DNA from: DAIMZI01 sp036734025
GTDB lineage: Bacteria > Pseudomonadota > Alphaproteobacteria > Rhizobiales > Rhodomicrobiaceae
Length of the DNA stretch: 26,573 nucleotides
Direction of reading: 5' to 3'
Assembly: GCA_036734025.1 (NCBI GenBank)
Contig: DAIMZI010000025.1
Span: forward strand, 1-26,573
Shown: positions 15,754-22,625 of the stretch, piece by piece
Layout of the letters: each line of letters opens with the position of its first letter
How positions within the stretch are numbered: the first letter of the stretch is position 1
Program-made: the position numbers and the translations under genes
Notes under the pieces: generated by a model
Told to the model about the DNA's origin: nothing
The model's input: only the letters and a program-made list of their open reading frames with translations
Databases searched by the model: none

Positions 15754-16938
15754 TTAGGAGACCGTCAGGTCCACGGCATGAGCGAGCCAGCCGTTGTGAT
15801 TGTAGCCGCTGTTATTGAGCAATTCGGGATCTTTCGGCTGAACCTTGCCTTCAGAGTCCGTCACCCGGCTGGCCAGCTTGTAGCTGCCGGCATCAAGCTC
15901 GGTCGGAAGCACGAAGGTGCGCCAGGCGAATCTGCCCAGATCCGGCCCGATGAACTGGGCTTCCTGCCAGTTGTCGCCACCGTCGATCGACACTTCGATC
16001 TTGGAGACACCGGTGGTGCCGCCCATCGCCACACCGACGATGTTGGTCTTGCCGGAGGTCGTGGTTTCCAGCGGGCCCGTGATCCAAGATTTTACGTTCA
16101 TCTTCCAGACGGAGTCGAACTCCGGAGAGCCCTTTTCACCAACGGGCTGGAGCCGATAGCGGCTTTGCTGAATGCGCGCTTCGCTTTCTTCCTCGGTGAG
16201 GGCAACAGTCTTGATATATTTGACGTTGTTGACGCCGGTGTAGCCCGGCACGATCATGCGCAGCGGGCCGCCATGGGCGAGGCTGATCGGATTGCCGTTC
16301 ACGGACCAGGCAAGGATGATGTTGTCCAGCTCCTCAAGCGGAACCGACCGTTTCACGATGACCTGGTTCACGTCGAGTTCGGCCGGGATGGTCTCGCCGC
16401 CGGTTCCGGTGACGAAACTCGGGCTTCCGGCAACTCCACCAAGCGCTTCGACGACCGCGCGCAGGGGTACGCCGGTCCACAGCAGACAGCCTGCTGCTCC
16501 GGTCTGCCACTGGGTGCCGCTGATTTCATAGTCGAAAAAGGCACGGCCGTTGCCCGAGCACTGAATGACGCTGGCAACCGTGGTGACGCCGAGGCGCTTC
16601 AGTTCGCCCAAGGTTATTGTGCGAGGCTCGCCGACGCCTTCGAAGCTGACTTCCCATGCGTCGCGGTCGGCCACGATCGAAGCATCCGGCGGGCTGATGT
16701 TGTTGCGCACGAAAAGGTGGGTTTCCGGGGTGATCAGGTTGGCACCGATGACTCCGCGCTTGGTTTCGATCGTGTTGCTCGAGTGCACGATGAAGTCGTC
16801 GGCATTCTTGAAATTCACATATTCAGGAAGGGCATTGTCCTGGGCCCAGGCTTGCGCGCCCGGCTTGATCAATCCTGCTGACGCGACCGCCCCCGCGCTG
16901 CCAGCTAGAAAGAATCGACGATTCAATCTCAGTGCCAT
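15754..16938 (-). CDS. sorA: SorA-type sulfite:cytochrome c oxidoreductase, molybdopterin subunit
   Basis: A periplasmic molybdenum enzyme that oxidises sulfite to sulfate; 394 residues. A twin-arginine signal (NRRFFLAG at 6-13, hydrophobic to about residue 30) indicates export folded with cofactor by Tat. The sulfite-oxidase fold shows HLFVRNNISPP (74-84), VIQCSGNGR (124-132) with Cys127 as the expected Mo ligand, and the HGGPLRMIVPGYTGVNNVKY segment. A C-terminal dimerisation domain follows (VKSWITGPLE, SIDGGDNWQEA, RFAWRTFVLP), which separates it from MsrP/YedY. ATG 16938 is chosen because GGAG lies 8 bases upstream and the Tat signal starts there; the frame is open 30 codons further. With sorB it forms a sulfite-detoxifying or energy-yielding pair. 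SoxC is the main alternative but would be expected beside soxD. Confidence 0.85.
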   Translation of the reverse strand: MALRLNRRFFLAGSAGAVASAGLIKPGAQAWAQDNALPEYVNFKNADDFIVHSSNTIETKRGVIGANLITPETHLFVRNNISPPDASIVADRDAWEVSFEGVGEPRTITLGELKRLGVTTVASVIQCSGNGRAFFDYEISGTQWQTGAAGCLLWTGVPLRAVVEALGGVAGSPSFVTGTGGETIPAELDVNQVIVKRSVPLEELDNIILAWSVNGNPISLAHGGPLRMIVPGYTGVNNVKYIKTVALTEEESEARIQQSRYRLQPVGEKGSPEFDSVWKMNVKSWITGPLETTTSGKTNIVGVAMGGTTGVSKIEVSIDGGDNWQEAQFIGPDLGRFAWRTFVLPTELDAGSYKLASRVTDSEGKVQPKDPELLNNSGYNHNGWLAHAVDLTVS

Positions 16939-16992
16939 GTTGTAATCTCCGCAAATGTTAACGAGGAACGCCCCCCGGCTGAATCCGAAGTG

Positions 16993-17021
16993 ATCATAAT
17001 CCCGTGAGGCCCGATTGAAAA
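16993..17021 (-). promoter_or_regulatory. Candidate promoter for sorAB
   Basis: On the minus strand, TTTTCA (17021-17016), a 17-base spacer and TATGAT (16998-16993) place the start near 16986, about 48 bases before the sorA ATG. The 271-base gap upstream of sorA supports a promoter separate from the ABA4-like operon. An AT-rich patch with TTTTTAAAAA (17037-17047) lies further upstream. Confidence 0.45.
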
Positions 17022-17209
17022 CCCGCAAAGGCGATTGTTTTTAAAAAACTTTTTGCGTGAGAAGAAATGTTTCTATGTATCGGGAAGAGCTTGCATAACC
17101 CAATTGGCACCCCTCTCCGAAAGGCGTAAATCGCTCTAAATGCAACACCGTGTCGCACGATTGTGCCGTGGCGAGCGCACCAGGAAAGGCCGAGGAGCGG
17201 GCTCACCCG

Positions 17210-17677
17210 TCAATCGCTGGCCCGAAGCGAAGGGCGACGCGAACCGAAGCGGTCAATGAACAGTGTGTAGATGAGCAGGCCGAGTGGCCCGAACATGAAG
17301 GTGGCCAGAAGTATGGGCGCCTGGATCAGCCGCGACACGCTCCGGCGATCGCATGCGCGCGCGATGTACAGTCCGACGAACAGATCGAACGCCAGATAAT
17401 GAAGCCATCCCGCCACCAGCAGCGCATCGGAGACGAAAAGCGCCTTGATCGCTTCAAGCGACATGAAGCCGCCGCCCTCGATGCGAAAGAAATAGGCGAC
17501 GATAATGGCGGCATAGGCGCTGCTGAGCAGCGTCACGACACCATGGCGCAGCGCGCGCAACAATGCCGGCCACCTTGGGAGCAATAGAAGCGCCATCCAG
17601 CTTGCCAGCGCGATTGTATTGGCGATGTTGAAAGCCAGATCCCAGGACAGCGCATCGAGTATCGAGGCGAGATGCAA
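17210..17677 (-). CDS. ABA4-like (DUF4281-type) membrane protein
   Basis: A 155-residue protein with four likely membrane helices (about 15-35, 45-68, 80-105, 118-142). The segments SWMALLLLPRW, WLHYLAFDLFVGLYIARA and LLATFMFGPLGLLIYTLF recall the ABA4-like family, named after the plant protein needed for neoxanthin formation. In bacteria the function is unknown, and no carotenoid gene is near. Translation appears to begin at TTG 17677: GAGGGG is 7 bases upstream and no ATG is suitably placed. It lies 60 bases after the DUF1287 gene, at the end of a probable four-gene operon. Confidence 0.72.
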   Translation of the reverse strand: MHLASILDALSWDLAFNIANTIALASWMALLLLPRWPALLRALRHGVVTLLSSAYAAIIVAYFFRIEGGGFMSLEAIKALFVSDALLVAGWLHYLAFDLFVGLYIARACDRRSVSRLIQAPILLATFMFGPLGLLIYTLFIDRFGSRRPSLRASD

Positions 17678-17737
17678 TGCTTTACCCCTCGATAAGATGG
17701 TGCTTCACATCAGGACAATGGCCGCAGCCATGTGTGT

Positions 17738-18346
17738 CTAGACGTCCGATGCCTGCCCCGCATCGGCTCGGCGCTGTGAGCGCGGAATGAAACGATAATG
17801 TCCGGTGATGCGGTTCTTGAACAGCGCATCGTCGAGCTTTGGCCCGAAACCCTGATTGTGAACCACCAGCGGACGCTCGCCATCCCAGGACCGGCGCCCT
17901 GTGACGATGACGATATGCGTCACCCCGTCCGAGCGGATGGAGGTCACAAGATCGCCGGGCTTGTAATCATCGGGGTTGCGGCTGGGGCGCAGGGCCTGTC
18001 CGTGACGGCGGAAAAACCGCCGCATCTCGGTGACGCGGCGATGAACGATGTTGGGATCACCGCCCAGACTCTGGCGCATGAGCTGCTGCAGATCGACCCC
18101 GACGTCGCGATAGGCGCGGATGACGACATCGGTGCACACGCCGCGATTGGGCGCAACGTCGCCCCATGGAAAGCCGATCGGCTGATAGGATCCGTCATAG
18201 ATGACGACCGACCGGGTGCGTTCTATGGCAGCAGCGACCAGCCGATCCTCGAAACTACCGCTATACCACGCTTTCAGCCGCTCAGGCGGAACAGCAAGCA
18301 TGAAGGCGACAAGGGCAACGAGGGGTAACAGATAGCGCAGCTTCAT
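17738..18346 (-). CDS. DUF1287 protein, NlpC/P60-like cysteine amidohydrolase fold
   Basis: A 202-residue exported or membrane-anchored protein: residues 1-19 are a hydrophobic signal or anchor with no clear lipobox. The DUF1287 hallmarks are VVIYDGSYQPIGFPWGDVAPNRGVCTDVVIRAYRDVGVDLQQLM (47-90), a DPNIVHRRV segment (97-105), DYKPGDLV (127-134), THIVIV (143-148) and VVHNQGFGPK (161-170). Cys71, His144 and His163 or Asn164 make a plausible catalytic set. The family is thought to act on cell-wall peptides, but no substrate is established. The start is ATG 18346. It lies 35 bases after the YciI gene. Confidence 0.85.
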   Translation of the reverse strand: MKLRYLLPLVALVAFMLAVPPERLKAWYSGSFEDRLVAAAIERTRSVVIYDGSYQPIGFPWGDVAPNRGVCTDVVIRAYRDVGVDLQQLMRQSLGGDPNIVHRRVTEMRRFFRRHGQALRPSRNPDDYKPGDLVTSIRSDGVTHIVIVTGRRSWDGERPLVVHNQGFGPKLDDALFKNRITGHYRFIPRSQRRADAGQASDV

Positions 18347-18381
18347 CGGTACATCTCACGGTCTTGCGGCGTGCGGGTGCG

Positions 18382-18678
18382 TCAATCCTTCATATTTACC
18401 GCGCCGAGGGCCCATCTCCAAGGCCTCACCTCAACCTTGTCGAACACACCAGCGTGAGCGAACGGGTCGCCATCGGCCATGGCGCGGGCCGCTTCAAGAC
18501 TGTCGGCCTCGAATATCAACAAGCTGCCGACCACGCTCTGTCCATCATCGCCCAGCATCGCGCCGGCCGATTTGACCGCGCCGCCCAACTCGTTCAGATA
18601 GGCGATATGGCGCTCGCGGGTATCCTGGCGCAATTGCGCAGTGTCGGGTTTGTCGGTGCAGATGCAGGCATAGAGCAT
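18382..18678 (-). CDS. YciI-family protein
   Basis: A 98-residue cytoplasmic protein with the ferredoxin-like alpha/beta fold of the YciI family. Conserved features are the strand MLYACICTDKP, RERHIAYLNEL with His24, GAMLGDDG and the DPFAHAGVFDKVEVRPW segment, where His and Asp line the presumed active pocket. YciI proteins are putative small-molecule enzymes or dehydrochlorinase-like proteins; the substrate is not known. ATG 18678 has GGAG at 7 bases. It lies between the hemolysin III gene (54-base gap) and the DUF1287 gene (35-base gap). Confidence 0.88.
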   Translation of the reverse strand: MLYACICTDKPDTAQLRQDTRERHIAYLNELGGAVKSAGAMLGDDGQSVVGSLLIFEADSLEAARAMADGDPFAHAGVFDKVEVRPWRWALGAVNMKD

Positions 18679-18732
18679 GGACTGTCTCCGGTCTTGTCGC
18701 GCCCGAAGATGGCCGTTCGGGCCGCTGGCGCA

Positions 18733-19368
18733 TCAGGTAAATATGGCGAAGGCGACCGCACCGAAATGACAGAGCGTGGCCGCCAGAACGAACAGATGCC
18801 AGATTGCATTCTGGTAGGGCAAGCGGTTCCATACATGAAATATCACGCCGACGCTGTAGAGCACACCGCCCAGCGCGAGCAGGATCATGGAAGTCAGCGG
18901 TACTGACATGACCAGCGGCTGAATGACGGCAAGTCCTGCCCATCCGAGCGCCAGATACATGACAATCGACAGCCGGTCCCAGGTCTTGTCGAGCGCGAGC
19001 TTGGTGGCAGCGCCCGCCAGCGCCACGGTCCATACCACGCCGAGCAGCCCATAGCCGGCCAGCCCGCCCATCTTGAACAGGGCGAACGGCGTGTAGGTTC
19101 CGGCGATCTTGATGAAGATTGCCGCCTGGTCGAAGCGGCGCAAGATTGATTTCAGGTCGGGCGCGTGGATCAGGTGATAGGCGGCGGAACAGCTGAGCAT
19201 CGCGACGAGGCCGCAGCCATAGACCGCAACGCTCAAGGAAGCCATCGCGGGCATGGAATGCAAGGCGGCTGCCAACAGCGCAATTGCGGCGGGGACGCAA
19301 AGCACGAGCCCGGTCACATGAATGATGCTGTCGGCTCGAAGCTCTGATTTTGTGTAGACGCGCGCCAT
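18733..19368 (-). CDS. Hemolysin III / PAQR-family membrane protein
   Basis: A 211-residue protein with seven predicted membrane helices. Family marks are the N-terminal ELRADSIIHVTGLVL, SCSAAYHLIHAP (Ser and His of helix 2), RRFDQAAIFIKIAGTYTPF (Asp of helix 3) and FHVWNRLPYQNAIWHLFVLAATLCHFGAV in the last helix. PAQR proteins normally bind a metal through Ser/His, Asp and His-x3-His. Here the first His of that last pair appears replaced by Asn (QNAIWH), which seems to be a recurrent bacterial variant. Function in bacteria is uncertain, with membrane-fluidity homeostasis reported for E. coli YqfA/TrhA; haemolysis is not implied. It has no ribosome-binding site but a perfect TATAAT six bases before the ATG. 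Confidence 0.92.
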   Translation of the reverse strand: MARVYTKSELRADSIIHVTGLVLCVPAAIALLAAALHSMPAMASLSVAVYGCGLVAMLSCSAAYHLIHAPDLKSILRRFDQAAIFIKIAGTYTPFALFKMGGLAGYGLLGVVWTVALAGAATKLALDKTWDRLSIVMYLALGWAGLAVIQPLVMSVPLTSMILLALGGVLYSVGVIFHVWNRLPYQNAIWHLFVLAATLCHFGAVAFAIFT

Positions 19369-19374
19369 ATGTGA

Positions 19375-19380
19375 ATTATA
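19375..19380 (-). promoter_or_regulatory. -10 box immediately before the hemolysin III gene (leaderless start?)
   Basis: A perfect TATAAT on the minus strand is followed by TCACAT and the ATG. Initiation 7 bases after the box would fall on the A of ATG 19368, giving a leaderless mRNA, in keeping with the lack of a Shine-Dalgarno sequence. No convincing -35 hexamer was found 16-18 bases upstream. Confidence 0.4.
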
Positions 19381-19463
19381 AGGCCGCGATGACGCAAATC
19401 CCTACGACTGAATCCGGGTTGCCGGCCCGCTTTCATGACCGGTCGCGCTCGGGCCACGCGGCA

Positions 19464-20432
19464 TCACGAGGTCTTCGCGAATTCGTGCAACAAGGCATGA
19501 GCGAGCGCGGCGCCGCTTGTGAACGCCGCCTCCACGCCGCCGACGCCGCACCAGTCGCCACAGGCGCCGACCCGCGTTTCGGGCGACAGGAAAAAGGGCC
19601 GATCGGCCGGCACAGCCGTGGTGGCATAGCGCCAGCGGTGAATGCTGACATGATCCGCGCGCTCGACCGGCAGGCCGGTGAGGACGGCGGCGCGGCGCGC
19701 CAGCAGCGGCTGCATGGCGGCAGCCTCTTCGTCGAGGTTGGCATCGGCCCAGTCGGCGGTGGAATAGACGACCAGCGCAAGCCTGTCCGCCGGTCGCCCC
19801 GGCTTGGCTGAGTTCACACAGACCGAAGCGATGATCTCATCGTCAAACATGGCATGCTCCCACGGCGGCGCCGGAGCATCATCAAAGCCGATCATGAGCG
19901 AATAACAGCCGCGCATGCGAATTGCATGCTGCGCCGCCAGGGCCGGGCACAGCGCGCCGAGCAGATTGATGGTCTGGGGCGCCGGCGCGGTCGAGATCAC
20001 CCAGTCGAATGCGCCCAGATCGCGGCCGGTCTTGTCATGAAGCCTGCCGGGCTCGTTCAATCTCGCGATTTCATGTTCGGTGCGCATGTCGAGATTGCGG
20101 CTGAGGTGCTTGCAAAGGCCGTTCATGCCGGGTACGCCAACCCAGATCTCTGGCGGCGCTTCGCCTTCTAGCGGGCGCATGGGCCAAGGCATCAGCACGC
20201 TGGCCTCGATATACGGCGCAAGAAAGCTGGCGAATTCGGGCGAGGTGACCCGAAAAAACGGCGCGCCATGATCAAATTCATGGGCGGGAGCGCGCCGTGT
20301 CGACATCCGCCCGCCGGCCCCCCGCGACTTTTCGAATATGACCGGTGCATGACCGTGCGCAGCCATGATCGCCGCAAGCGTGAGCCCGGCCATGCCCGCG
20401 CCGATTATGGCCAGCCGAGGTCTTGCGCTCAT
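19464..20432 (-). CDS. Renalase-like FAD/NAD(P)-dependent amine oxidoreductase
   Basis: A 322-residue flavoprotein. The N-terminus has the Rossmann FAD motif LAIIGAGMAGLTLAAIMAAHG (7-27), the acidic residue EK after strand 2 and the GAGGRMSTRR motif (38-47) of the amine-oxidase/renalase group. FDHGAPFFR follows, and the C-terminus GDWCGVGGVEAAFTSGAALA is the usual FAD-closing segment. Members act on reduced nicotinamide isomers or amines; the substrate here is unknown. The ATG at 20432 overlaps the DUF3429 TGA by 4 bases (ATGA), so it is translated as the third gene of a serine hydrolase-DUF3429-oxidoreductase operon. A longer open frame upstream to 21002 is only a shadow of those genes. Confidence 0.85.
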   Translation of the reverse strand: MSARPRLAIIGAGMAGLTLAAIMAAHGHAPVIFEKSRGAGGRMSTRRAPAHEFDHGAPFFRVTSPEFASFLAPYIEASVLMPWPMRPLEGEAPPEIWVGVPGMNGLCKHLSRNLDMRTEHEIARLNEPGRLHDKTGRDLGAFDWVISTAPAPQTINLLGALCPALAAQHAIRMRGCYSLMIGFDDAPAPPWEHAMFDDEIIASVCVNSAKPGRPADRLALVVYSTADWADANLDEEAAAMQPLLARRAAVLTGLPVERADHVSIHRWRYATTAVPADRPFFLSPETRVGACGDWCGVGGVEAAFTSGAALAHALLHEFAKTS

Positions 20433-20896
20433 ATGCGCACCTGCGCGATCACCATGAGCCCGACAATCGCGGCAATGACAATCGCGGTGATCGCAGCGCG
20501 CAGCCTGTAGAACCAGCGCTGATGAACACCGGCGCGCCAGAGCAGATGATCGATGAGGAACAAAACGCCGAAAACCACGGCTAGTCCTGCAAATTGCGGA
20601 ACCAGGCCCGGGAGCAGCATGACGCCCCACACGCCGAGCGCGCAGACATTGCTCGTGAGCAACAGATTGAGTGGCATTGGCGCTGATGAATAAAGATAAA
20701 GCCCCCAATGCATTCCCGATACGAAGCTGGCGATAACTGCCCCATAGAGCAGGACCGCAAGCCAGATGAAGGGCTCCAGCCGGTTGCCGGGGATGAAGAT
20801 GATGAACGCCACAGCGCCCCAGAACGGCAAGGCACCGGCCAGTGTCAGCGCCGTGGCGAGCCGCTCGTGCGTCATTTGCGCGCCCGCTGCCATCAT
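20429..20896 (-). CDS. DUF3429 small membrane protein
   Basis: A 155-residue protein with five likely membrane helices. The sequence LAGALPFWGAVAFIIF, VLLYGAVIASFVSGMHWGLYL and VFGVLFLIDHLLWRAG fits DUF3429, in which FlsGmhWG is the best-conserved motif. The function is unknown. Start codons ATGATG at 20896 overlap the serine hydrolase TGA by 4 bases; an internal ATG at 20875 (MTHERL) is an alternative. Its own stop overlaps the next ATG, so it is embedded between two coupled genes. Confidence 0.8.
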   Translation of the reverse strand: MMAAGAQMTHERLATALTLAGALPFWGAVAFIIFIPGNRLEPFIWLAVLLYGAVIASFVSGMHWGLYLYSSAPMPLNLLLTSNVCALGVWGVMLLPGLVPQFAGLAVVFGVLFLIDHLLWRAGVHQRWFYRLRAAITAIVIAAIVGLMVIAQVRI

Positions 20897-22338
20897 TCGG
20901 CGCCCAGTGCGGCAGAGCGCTCCGGCAAGGCCGCCAGCACCGACGCCACAAAGGCGGCATGATCAAAGGACTGCGCCTTGCGCGACAGACCGAGGCGGAC
21001 AATCACGGTATCGCGCGAAGGGACCACCGCAACCATCTGCCCATCATGCCCAAGGAAAAAGAAGGCGTCTTCGGGAACGATGACATTGTCCGACGGGTCA
21101 TCCTCGCGTCCTGGTGGACGCGGCGCCTTCAGCCAGACATGGGCGGCGAATTCGCTCGGGCTGTCCTGCGTTCTCGTGAGGGTATAATCCAGCCATTCCT
21201 CGGTGAATATACGATTGCCGTTCCATGTGCCGCCGCGCAGATACAGCAGCCCCAGCCGCGCCCAGTCGCGCGCACTGGCATAAACATAGGATGAGCCGAC
21301 CGGCACGCCGGCGGCATCGGTTTCAAACACCGCCGTCGTCATGCCAAGGGGGCGGAACAAAAGCTCCGCTGCCATCGCCTCGCTGCTGATGCCGATTTCC
21401 TGCGCGGTGCTGCCGAGAATGCGGTTGATGATATTGGTCGTCCCGCTCGAATAGGACCAACATCTGTCGGGCGGGCAAACCATCGGTTTTGCAGCGGCGA
21501 AAGCCGACTTGTCGCCAGTGGCAAACAGCATGACACGAACATCGCTCAGGGCTGCATAATAATCCTCGTCGAATGCAAGACCGCTGCGCATGCGCATCAG
21601 ATCATCCAGCGTGATGCGCACCTTTTCGCTCTGCGCGTCGCTGCTCCAGTCCGGCAACAACTCATCGCGGGATACATCGATGAGACCGCGCGCGGCGAGG
21701 GCGCCAGCCAGCGCATTGGTGACCGATTTGGACATCGACCAGCCCAGTTGCGGCGTGCCGGCATCGAATCCTTCGGCATATCGCTCAGCGACGATGCGTC
21801 CGCCCTGAACGATGACCACAGCGCGGGTGCGCCTGAGCGCATCGGGCCTCGGCTCAGCAAAGGCAGAATCGAGCGCTGCCTCCAGTGCGGGCACGGGCGC
21901 GCCCTTGATGAAATCGTCGGCTTGTGGCCCGTCGCCATCAGGCGATGCGGCCGACGTCAGTGCGTGCTGCCTGCTGGCCGGCTCAAGCCGCATGCTTTGC
22001 AATTCATCGGCCGGCTTGCCGATGGCGAGCGTGCAGCCCAGCCCGTCCCGGTAAACCGCCGTCTGCCCTGCGATCAGGCCGAGAAAACCCGCATACACCT
22101 GGCGCGCGGCTGCATCTATATCAGCCGAGAACCATTCCAGAAGCGGCGTCTGATCGGCAAGCACGTCTTGTGCGATGACGTCACCGGCGGGCCGGCCCGA
22201 AACGAACACGCCCGAGCACAATATCTTGGCATAATAGCCTGAGCCGATCTCGACGACGCGATAGCCGCGCTCTGCGGCGACCCCAAGGCCGGCAACGGCG
22301 ACCACCGCCAGGATCAGGGCAAGAAGTCTCATCAGCAT
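20893..22338 (-). CDS. Serine hydrolase, class C beta-lactamase fold
   Basis: An exported or membrane-anchored penicillin-binding-like esterase or amidase of about 481 residues. Residues 1-22 form a hydrophobic signal. An N-terminal extension of about 140 residues precedes the catalytic domain, as in 6-aminohexanoate-dimer-hydrolase-type proteins. The nucleophile motif is S-M-S-K (Ser201/Lys204 in GWSMSKSVTNAL). The second motif is Tyr296-Ser-Ser (CWSYSSGTTN) where many relatives have YxN. GHDGQMVAVVPSRDTVIVRLG near the end holds the HxG-type third motif. The substrate is not predictable. ATG 22338 is preferred (AGGA about 10 bases upstream); TTG 22344 and ATG 22332 are possible. It is the first gene of a three-gene overlapping operon. 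Confidence 0.85.
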   Translation of the reverse strand: MLMRLLALILAVVAVAGLGVAAERGYRVVEIGSGYYAKILCSGVFVSGRPAGDVIAQDVLADQTPLLEWFSADIDAAARQVYAGFLGLIAGQTAVYRDGLGCTLAIGKPADELQSMRLEPASRQHALTSAASPDGDGPQADDFIKGAPVPALEAALDSAFAEPRPDALRRTRAVVIVQGGRIVAERYAEGFDAGTPQLGWSMSKSVTNALAGALAARGLIDVSRDELLPDWSSDAQSEKVRITLDDLMRMRSGLAFDEDYYAALSDVRVMLFATGDKSAFAAAKPMVCPPDRCWSYSSGTTNIINRILGSTAQEIGISSEAMAAELLFRPLGMTTAVFETDAAGVPVGSSYVYASARDWARLGLLYLRGGTWNGNRIFTEEWLDYTLTRTQDSPSEFAAHVWLKAPRPPGREDDPSDNVIVPEDAFFFLGHDGQMVAVVPSRDTVIVRLGLSRKAQSFDHAAFVASVLAALPERSAALGAE

Positions 22339-22370
22339 GGGCAATTGTTCCTGTACCAGGACGGCATTTC

Positions 22371-22388
22371 TGCAAGTCCATGCAAGTC
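22371..22388. promoter_or_regulatory. Tandem direct repeat TGCAAGTC, 10-base spacing
   Basis: TGCAAGTC occurs at 22371-22378 and again at 22381-22388, exactly one helical turn apart, 33-50 bases upstream of the serine hydrolase start. Phased direct repeats of this kind are typical of sites for response regulators or other head-to-tail binding activators. No regulator gene is adjacent. Confidence 0.4.
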
Positions 22389-22625
22389 ATATGGGTTTTA
22401 GGTGACGCAACCAAGACATCGGCCGTCAGGAAGCTGGATACGCAGGAATGATGGGCGATAATCTTGCAAATATGCCACTCGCCGGCAATTCCTTCGGGCG
22501 CCAGGCGACGTCATGACGCGACCACCGCCTTTGGGCTGGCTGCGAAAATTTTGATGCATTAATGTGCGCCTGATCAGTGTACATGCGGGCAAGCCATTGC
22601 GGGCATGCCATGTCGGGAGAAAATC

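Noticed and set aside
15538..16881. Plus-strand open frame of 447 codons opposite sorB and sorA
   Set aside because: It covers two well-supported genes, has no ribosome-binding site or family-like motif, and its composition is that of an antisense shadow.
16994..17206. Short minus-strand ORF upstream of sorA
   Set aside because: No ribosome-binding site; it spans the candidate sorA promoter and an AT-rich patch.
20433..21002. N-terminal extension of the flavoenzyme frame to 21002
   Set aside because: The extension crosses the DUF3429 gene and looks random; the FAD motif starts right after ATG 20432, which also forms an ATGA overlap.
22398..22592. Short minus-strand ORF between the serine hydrolase and the membrane protein
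   Set aside because: No ribosome-binding site and no recognisable sequence; it overlaps probable promoter DNA.
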